Assembly: GCF_018982965.1 (NCBI RefSeq)
Contig: NZ_JACBYP010000065.1
Span: forward strand, 1-45,324
Reading direction: 5' to 3'
DNA from: Streptomyces mayonensis
Lineage (GTDB): Bacteria > Actinomycetota > Actinomycetes > Streptomycetales > Streptomycetaceae
Length of the DNA stretch: 45,324 bases
Below the pieces are notes generated by a model. The model worked only from the letters and a program-made list of their open reading frames with translations, was not told the origin of the DNA and searched no databases. The number at the start of each line of letters is the position of its first letter. The stretch's first letter is position 1. The position numbers and the translations under genes were made by a program. Of this stretch, positions 39,780 through 45,324 are shown in pieces.

Positions 39780-42700
39780 TCAGCGCACCGCGCCCGGCAG
39801 TCGCTCCGCCACCTTCGGCCAGTAGCGCATCACCGCCCCCTCCACTCCCGGCAGCGCCCGCTGGCCCGCCAGCGCCAGGACGATCGCCGCGGCCACGCCC
39901 GTCCAGGCCACCGGACCCAGCGGCGTGCACCCGAAGAGGCGGCTGGCGCCCGGCGTCATCACGAGGGCGACCAGCGCGGCGGCGGAGCCCAGACACGTCA
40001 CCTGCACCAGGCGGCTCTCGCGGCGGTCGGCGAGGGTCTGGGCGAGCTGGGTGCCGACGACCGCGCACAGCGCCATCGTCGTGGAGCGGCGCCGGGTGCC
40101 CGGCGTGAAGCGGCCGAACAGCCAGGCTGCGGTCGCGCCGAGCGCCGTCGTCAGGGCCCGGTGCCGGATCTCCCGGAGCAGCGGCTCGCCCAGGACCGCC
40201 GCCCCGAGCGGCGCGCCCGCGTCGGCGGCCTCCTGCTCCGGGTCGCCCGTCCGTGTCACCGCGACCGCCATCGCCGGGAACAGGTCGGTGAACAGGTTGA
40301 CCAGCAGCATCTGCCGGGTCGACAGCGGCGACGCACCGCCCAGCACCGTGCCGAGGATCCCGAAGCCGACCTCGCCCGCGTTGCCGCCGATCAGGATGGC
40401 GATGGCGTCGGCGACGCTGTGCCACAGGGCCCGGCCCTCCCGGACCGCCTCCACCAGGACCAGCAGGTCGTCACCGGTGACGACCAGGTCGGCGGCGTTG
40501 CGGGCGGCGGCCGAGCCGCGGGCGCTGATCCCGACGCCGATGTCGGCGGCCCGGATCGCGGCGGCGTCGTTGGCGCCGTCGCCGACCATGCCGACGACCC
40601 GCCCGGCGTCCCGCAGCGACTCGACGACCTGGAGTTTCTGCTCGGGCGCCACCCGGGCCACGACGTCCGCGTCGCGCAGCAGCCGGGAGCGCGAGGTGCG
40701 GTCGGCGGCGGCGAGTTCGTCGCCGGTGACCACGACGGCGTCCTCGGGCCAGCCCAGGTCCACGGCGATGGCACGCGCGGTCTGCGGATGGTCGCCGGTC
40801 AGCACCACGGGCCGTACGCCTGCCTCGCGCAGCCCGCGCACCAGGGCGGGGGAGGTCTCGCGGGGCACGTCGGCGAGGGCCAGCAGTCCTGTGAACTCCA
40901 GCCCCGACGGCGGCCGTTCGATGACGTCGGCCGCCTTCTCGCCGTCGGCCAGGGTGCGCCGCGCCACCGCGATGATGCGCAGCCCGGCACCGGCCAGCCG
41001 CTGCGCGACCTCGGCGGTGCCCGCGGGCAGCCCGGCGCAGGCGGGCAGCACCGTCTCCGGGGCACCCTTGACCACCAGCACCGCGGGTCCGCCGCTGCCA
41101 CCACTGCCTGCGCTACCACCACTGCCACCGTTGCCACTGTTGCCACCACTACCGGCGCTACCGGCGCGTCCGACGGCGGCCGCGTAGCCGCGGGAGGTCT
41201 CGAAGGGCAGGCCCTCCTCCTGCGTCCACTCCGGGTCGTCCCCGGCCGCGTCCAGGACCGCCTCGTCGGTGGCGTGGGTGGGCCGGGCGCCGTCGCCGTT
41301 CAGCCGGGGGCAGGCGCGCGCGGCGACGCGTACGGCCTCGGCGGTGTCCGGGTCCCCCACCCTGCGCACCGTGCCGTCGGGGCCCGCGACCCGCGTCAGC
41401 CGCAGCCGGTTCTCGGTGAGCGTGCCGGTCTTGTCGAAGCAGACGGTGTCCATGCGGCCCAGCGCCTCCAGGGTGCGCGGGGTGCGGACGAGCACGCCGT
41501 GGCGGCTCAGCCGGCGGGCCGCCGCGAGCTGCGCCACCGTCGCGACCAGCGGCAGCCCCTCCGGCACGGCGGCCACGGCCACCGACACGCCGCCCGCGAC
41601 CGCCTGCCGGACCGGCGCCCCGCGCAGCAGCGACAGACCGGTCACCGCCGCGCCGCCCGCCAGGGTGAGCGGCAGCGCCTTGCGGGTCAGTTCCTGGAGC
41701 CGGGCCTGCACCCCGGCCGCCGAGGGGGTCCGGGCGGCCAGCGCGACCGCCCGCGCCGCCTCGGTGTGGTCGCCGGTGTCGACGACGACGGCCCGGGCCC
41801 GCCCCGCCACCACGGTCGTGCCCTCGAAGACCATGCAGTACCGCTCGGCCACCGGAGCACGGGGCACCGGGTCCACGCACTTGTCCACCGGCAGCGACTC
41901 ACCGGTCAGCGCGGACTCGTCGACCTCCAGACCGTCCTCCCACAGCAGCCGCGCGTCGGCGGGCACCACGTCGTCCGCCTGCAGTTCGATCACGTGCCCC
42001 GGGTGCAGCTTGGCCGCGTCCATGATCCGCGGCTCGCCCTCCGGCCCGGACTCCTCGTTCTGGCCGAAGAGTTCGCCGGTCTCCCGCGAGGGCTCCCCGG
42101 TGACCCGGGCCTTCTGCTTCTGCTCGGCGAGCAGCCCGGACAGCGCCCGCTCGGCCCGCAGCCGCTGGAAGCCGCCGACCAGCGCGTTGAGGTCGAGCGC
42201 GCCGACCACCAGCAGCGCGTCCACGACCGACCCGAGGATCGCGGAGGCGGCCGAGCCGACCGCCAGGACCGGGGTGAGCGGGTCGTCCAACTCCCCGCGC
42301 ACGGCCCGGCCCAGCTGCCACGACCAGCGTGCCGGGGCCAGCACCCGCACCCGGCCCGCCCGGTCCGCGGCCGCTCTCAACCGCGCCGCGGCCTGCTCGG
42401 TGGCGGTCGGCTCGGGCGTGCCCTCCCGCTCCAGCCGGTCCCGAACCGCGTCCGGTTCCAGCGCGTGCCACGCCACCCGGGGCCGCGGGTGCGGGGCGCG
42501 GGCCATCGCCACGCCGAGCGCCGCACGCGTCCCGGACAGCAGGGCCACCGCCGCGCTCGCGTCCACCGGCGCGTGGCGCATTCCCAGCAGCGCCGAGACG
42601 CCGCCCCGGCGCCTGCCGCGGGCCTCGCCGACCGCCACGAGCAGCCCGGACAGCGCGGCCCCGGACCGGGCCAGCGTCTGCGACCGGCGCCCGATCGCGC

Positions 42701-44300
42701 GGGCCGCCGGCACCGACCGCAGCAGCCGCCACACGTCGGCGAGCCCCTGCGGGGCGATCACGTCCGCACGCCACGCCACCGGGCCGTCGCCGTCGGCCAG
42801 CGCGACCGCCACGTCCCCGGCGAGCAGCCCGGCCGACACCTCCGGGCCGTCCCCGGCCTGCGGCCGTACGACGGTGACGACACCGCCACCGCCGCCGACA
42901 CCACTGTCGCCACCGCCGCCGACACCGCCGCCTTCGGCGCGGAGGCCGGCGACGACCTCGGCGAGCGGGCGCCGGGCGTCGACTACCTGGTCCGCGAGGC
43001 CGGTGAAGTCGGCGAGCGCCGGGTCCTCGACCATCACCACGCGCAGGCCCGCGCGGCGCGCCGCGTCCAGCACGTCCTCGGTCCACGGGTCCGCGCCCGC
43101 GCCCGGCGCCCGCAGCGCGCTGGGGTGCAGGACGACCGTGCGGGCCATCTCCAGCTGCCGCAGCCGGGCGGGATCGCGCACCAGCACGCCGGTACGGGAC
43201 AGCGCGGCGCCCAGTACGGCGTGGAAGGCGGCGGGCCCGTAACGCGCCGCCTTGGGCGAACCGGACAGCACCGCCTCCGCCGCCTCGGCCAGGTCGTGCT
43301 TGACCAGCAGGGTCGCCACGGCACCCGCGACACTGCCGGCCGAGGCGTGGGTGGCGTAGTCCTGGGCCGGGGAGGTGCGCGGCGGCGGACGCAGCGCGCC
43401 TCCGGCGGGCAGGCTGCCGCGACCGGGTACGCAGAGCCGGTCGTGCACGGCCTCGAAGGCCGCCGCCCGCGCCACGGCCTCCGCCAACTGGCAGGCGCGC
43501 AACGCCCCGTCGAGCACCAGCGAGGTGGGGCTCTGTCCGGCACCGTGCACGGCGGCGTTGGCGGCGGCCAGGGCCACTTCCATGCGGTGGTCGCCGAGCC
43601 GCTCGCGGAGCCAGGCGCGGAAGGCCGGGTTCTCGCGCAGCAGCGTCGACACGGCGGTGACCAGACGCGGCGACGCGGGCAGCCGCAGGCGCGCGCCGGT
43701 CACGGCGGCGGCGACGCCCAGCGCGTCTGCCCCCAGCGCGGCCGCCGCGACCCGCACGGAGACCGGGTCACCGGGATGGTCCGGCTCGTCGCCCGCGCCA
43801 CCCTCCACCTGCCCCTGCTGCCTCTGCTGCCCCTGTTGCTCCGGCCGGGTGAGTCCGTGGCGCTCGGCGATGGCGGTGGCGCGGTCCACGACGCGATCCG
43901 TGAGCGCGTCCTCGGTGGCGGTCACCACCAGCCTGGCGAGGCCGGTGTCCCAGTAGGCGAGCAGGACGTCCGGGTGCTCGGCCAGCTCCTCCGCCACCCG
44001 CCGCGCCGCCTGCTCGGTGCCGCCCGCCCGGCGCACCCCGTCCACCGGGGCGGGCCCGAGCGCCAGGTGGGCCCGCGTTCCGGCCCGCCACTCCCGGCTG
44101 CCGCCCGGCAGCGCGGCGCGGGCGACCCGGGCGGCCCGCGCGGCGAAGTCGGCACCGCGCACACCGGCCCGTGCGGTGCCCGCGACCGCGCCGGCCGCGG
44201 CGCCCACGGTGGGGGCGGTGCCGCGCGCGAGCAGGCGGGGTCCGGCCAGCACGAACCCGGAGACGGCGTCCTGGGACCGCGTCAGAAGCACACCGACCAT
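39780..44300 (-). CDS. P-type cation-translocating ATPase with inactive N-terminal half (CtpI-like)
   Basis: A 1506-residue membrane ATPase. The C-terminal half is complete: A-domain LTGESLPVDK near residue 798, phosphorylation site DKTGTLT near 956, hinge VGDGANDAAAI near 1241, and terminal transmembrane helices. A Gly/Ser linker (GSAGSGGNSGNGGSGG) interrupts the N-domain. The N-terminal 600 residues contain what looks like a second, broken P-domain: VVLHPSAL in place of DKTGT near 390, AARRAGLRVVMVEDP, and AGDGPEVSAGLLAGDVAVAL in place of GDGAND near 490. Mycobacterial CtpH and CtpI are similarly long. Transported ion unknown. ATG 44300 has GAGGGG 6 nt upstream; an open extension to 44828 overlaps the next gene and is not used. 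Confidence 0.85.
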   Translation of the reverse strand: MVGVLLTRSQDAVSGFVLAGPRLLARGTAPTVGAAAGAVAGTARAGVRGADFAARAARVARAALPGGSREWRAGTRAHLALGPAPVDGVRRAGGTEQAARRVAEELAEHPDVLLAYWDTGLARLVVTATEDALTDRVVDRATAIAERHGLTRPEQQGQQRQQGQVEGGAGDEPDHPGDPVSVRVAAAALGADALGVAAAVTGARLRLPASPRLVTAVSTLLRENPAFRAWLRERLGDHRMEVALAAANAAVHGAGQSPTSLVLDGALRACQLAEAVARAAAFEAVHDRLCVPGRGSLPAGGALRPPPRTSPAQDYATHASAGSVAGAVATLLVKHDLAEAAEAVLSGSPKAARYGPAAFHAVLGAALSRTGVLVRDPARLRQLEMARTVVLHPSALRAPGAGADPWTEDVLDAARRAGLRVVMVEDPALADFTGLADQVVDARRPLAEVVAGLRAEGGGVGGGGDSGVGGGGGVVTVVRPQAGDGPEVSAGLLAGDVAVALADGDGPVAWRADVIAPQGLADVWRLLRSVPAARAIGRRSQTLARSGAALSGLLVAVGEARGRRRGGVSALLGMRHAPVDASAAVALLSGTRAALGVAMARAPHPRPRVAWHALEPDAVRDRLEREGTPEPTATEQAAARLRAAADRAGRVRVLAPARWSWQLGRAVRGELDDPLTPVLAVGSAASAILGSVVDALLVVGALDLNALVGGFQRLRAERALSGLLAEQKQKARVTGEPSRETGELFGQNEESGPEGEPRIMDAAKLHPGHVIELQADDVVPADARLLWEDGLEVDESALTGESLPVDKCVDPVPRAPVAERYCMVFEGTTVVAGRARAVVVDTGDHTEAARAVALAARTPSAAGVQARLQELTRKALPLTLAGGAAVTGLSLLRGAPVRQAVAGGVSVAVAAVPEGLPLVATVAQLAAARRLSRHGVLVRTPRTLEALGRMDTVCFDKTGTLTENRLRLTRVAGPDGTVRRVGDPDTAEAVRVAARACPRLNGDGARPTHATDEAVLDAAGDDPEWTQEEGLPFETSRGYAAAVGRAGSAGSGGNSGNGGSGGSAGSGGSGGPAVLVVKGAPETVLPACAGLPAGTAEVAQRLAGAGLRIIAVARRTLADGEKAADVIERPPSGLEFTGLLALADVPRETSPALVRGLREAGVRPVVLTGDHPQTARAIAVDLGWPEDAVVVTGDELAAADRTSRSRLLRDADVVARVAPEQKLQVVESLRDAGRVVGMVGDGANDAAAIRAADIGVGISARGSAAARNAADLVVTGDDLLVLVEAVREGRALWHSVADAIAILIGGNAGEVGFGILGTVLGGASPLSTRQMLLVNLFTDLFPAMAVAVTRTGDPEQEAADAGAPLGAAVLGEPLLREIRHRALTTALGATAAWLFGRFTPGTRRRSTTMALCAVVGTQLAQTLADRRESRLVQVTCLGSAAALVALVMTPGASRLFGCTPLGPVAWTGVAAAIVLALAGQRALPGVEGAVMRYWPKVAERLPGAVR

Positions 44301-44310
44301 CGCTCGCCCC

Positions 44311-45120
44311 TCAGCCCGCCGTTCGGGTGCGGGAGGCGGAGGCCGCCGTGCGGCTCCTGCTCCGGGAAGGCCGACTGGATGACGCCTTGGCCGCCGACCG
44401 GCTCTTGGTCCGGGCGGGTGACGCCGTCTTCTTGGCGGCGGACTTGGCGGTGGTGCCCTTCTTCGCAGCGGTGCTCTTCTTCGCGGCGGTGCTCGTCGAG
44501 GCTGCCCTCTTCGCAGTCGCGGTCGCGTTCGCCCCGGTCGCCTTCTTCGCCGTTTTCTTCGCCGCCGTCTTCTTCGCCGCCGTCTTCTTCGCGGTCGCCC
44601 TCTTCGCCGTCGCCTTCTTCGCGGCGGGCGACTTGGCAGTGCCCTTCCGCGCAGTGACCGACTTGGCGGCGGCCGGCTTGGCGGCGGCCGGCTTGGCGGC
44701 GGCTGACTTGGCGGCGGCCGGCTTCGGCGGCGTCGACCGGGCGGCAGCCGACTCGCCGCCCGCCCCCGCCGAAGAGGCACCGCTTCCCCGGGACGAGGAC
44801 GAGGCGCCGTTGGCAGCCGAAGCGGCACCGTTCGCCCGCGAAGAGGCGCCGCCCGCCTGCCCCTTCCCCCGCTGCTGTGTCAGCCAGGCCACCGCCGCTC
44901 CGGTGGCCGCGACGGGCCACTCCACCAGCCCGGCCACCCCCAGCACCCCGGCCCCCGTGTACACGATCACGCGCCGCCCGCGCGGCGACACCGCCCCGAT
45001 CCGGTCCAACGCGCCCTCGGCGGCCCTGCCGACCGTCCCGGCACCCGGCACCTTCCGCAGTGCGGAGGCCGCCGCGTGCAACGGCCTCGGGAGTGTCTGC
45101 GCCGACTTCTGCTCAGCCAT
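44311..45120 (-). CDS. Membrane protein with histone-H1-like Lys/Ala repeat tail
   Basis: A 269-residue protein. The N-terminus (1-50) is followed by a hydrophobic region, VIVYTGAGVLGVAGLVEWP and AATGAAVAWL (about 51-80). From about residue 130 onward it is built of PAAAK, AAKK, TAKK and SAAK units like eukaryotic H1 or bacterial HU C-tails, ending in a Ser/Arg-rich stretch. Such tails bind DNA or other polyanions, so the protein may tether nucleic acid or cell-wall polymers to the membrane; this is inference. ATG 45120 has GAGGAC about 9 nt upstream; the frame is open to 45210. It is first in an operon, with the P-type ATPase starting 10 bp after its stop. Confidence 0.75.
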   Translation of the reverse strand: MAEQKSAQTLPRPLHAAASALRKVPGAGTVGRAAEGALDRIGAVSPRGRRVIVYTGAGVLGVAGLVEWPVAATGAAVAWLTQQRGKGQAGGASSRANGAASAANGASSSSRGSGASSAGAGGESAAARSTPPKPAAAKSAAAKPAAAKPAAAKSVTARKGTAKSPAAKKATAKRATAKKTAAKKTAAKKTAKKATGANATATAKRAASTSTAAKKSTAAKKGTTAKSAAKKTASPARTKSRSAAKASSSRPSRSRSRTAASASRTRTAG

Positions 45121-45237
45121 GACTGTTCGTCCTCGCCCTGTCCGTGCGGTGGAAACCCTGGGAACCTCACCTTCCGCATTCCGCCGGGTTCCCGCACCTC
45201 GGGCACTCATCCCGACGGCCTTTCAGGTACGGACCTC

Positions 45238-45259
45238 TTGACGAAAGGTCTGGACCAGA
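45238..45259 (+). promoter_or_regulatory. dre-like (DasR) operator with -35 element
   Basis: A -35-like TTGACG (45238-45243) abuts AAAGGTCTGGACCAGA (45244-45259), which matches the DasR consensus AGTGGTCTAGACCACT at 11 of 16 positions, with the core GGTCTNGACC intact. The layout resembles Streptomyces chitinase promoters. It precedes a gene starting at 45309. Confidence 0.5.
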
Positions 45260-45308
45260 TCACTGTCATGCCTACAACACCTCACCGACCCCCACCGGGA
45301 GGCCCCGC

Positions 45309-45324
45309 ATGTCCCCCCGATCCC
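45309..45324 (+). CDS. Start of a truncated gene at the window edge
   Basis: ATG 45309 follows GGGAGG by 6 nt and begins Met-Ser-Pro-Arg-Ser before the window ends. The dre-like operator upstream suggests a gene for chitin or N-acetylglucosamine use, but only five codons are visible. Confidence 0.5.

Noticed and set aside
40161..44657. Plus-strand open frame of about 1500 codons antisense to the P-type ATPase
   Set aside because: Product is repetitive Arg/Gly/His/Gln-rich with no domains; the minus strand has a full set of P-type ATPase motifs.
44301..44828. N-terminal extension of the ATPase frame to 44828
   Set aside because: Low-complexity Pro/Arg sequence that overlaps the H1-like gene; ATG 44300 has a good ribosome site.

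Overview
The window is high-G+C actinobacterial chromosome, almost certainly Streptomyces. The evidence is: G+C above 70% by eye with strong third-position bias, frequent GTG starts and 4-bp GTGA overlaps, the sporulation protein SsgB, a complete phosphatidylinositol mannoside operon, Ser/Thr kinase and CGNR zinc-finger genes, and a putative DasR-type operator. It reads as core chromosome with small accessory pockets; no integrase, transposase, phage gene or biosynthetic cluster was seen.

Left part (1-13.1 kb): a HAD phosphatase, then a methionine-uptake operon (metN-metI-metQ) preceded by a 32-residue Cys/Met-rich leader peptide, then a GNAT enzyme. Next come scattered cobalamin and siroheme genes: cobL, a 1408-residue protein fusing a long disordered region to BluB and CobT, and a cysG-type siroheme/SUMT enzyme that overlaps functionally with cobL at precorrin-2. 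A SpoU methyltransferase closes this part.

Middle (13.1-29.3 kb): a membrane Ser/Thr kinase diverges from a small membrane-protein gene, with a candidate Crp operator between them. An APH-fold kinase, a small zinc-ribbon protein and a five-gene tRNA cluster (Gly, Cys, three Val-GAC) follow. Then come the folate pair pabB-pabC, a tandem GNAT, a DsbA-type oxidoreductase, small membrane proteins, a CGNR regulator, ssgB, two identical single tRNA-Val(CAC) genes flanking a low-G+C pocket, a DnaQ-like exonuclease and thrS.

Right part (29.3-45.3 kb): thrS, a HIT (Ap4A phosphorylase-like) gene, pgsA-patA-pimA and pdxS lie in the same order as in Mycobacterium tuberculosis. Inserted into this block are a large unknown membrane protein, an EF-G-like GTPase with a lost G4 motif, a GNAT and a LemA-like protein. 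Two degenerate type I-E CRISPR-like repeats with exact 61-nt spacing sit directly after thrS. Convergent to pdxS is a two-gene operon: a histone-H1-like Lys/Ala-repeat membrane protein and a 1506-residue P-type ATPase that appears to carry an inactive second ATPase half. The last 16 bases start a new gene behind a dre-like operator.
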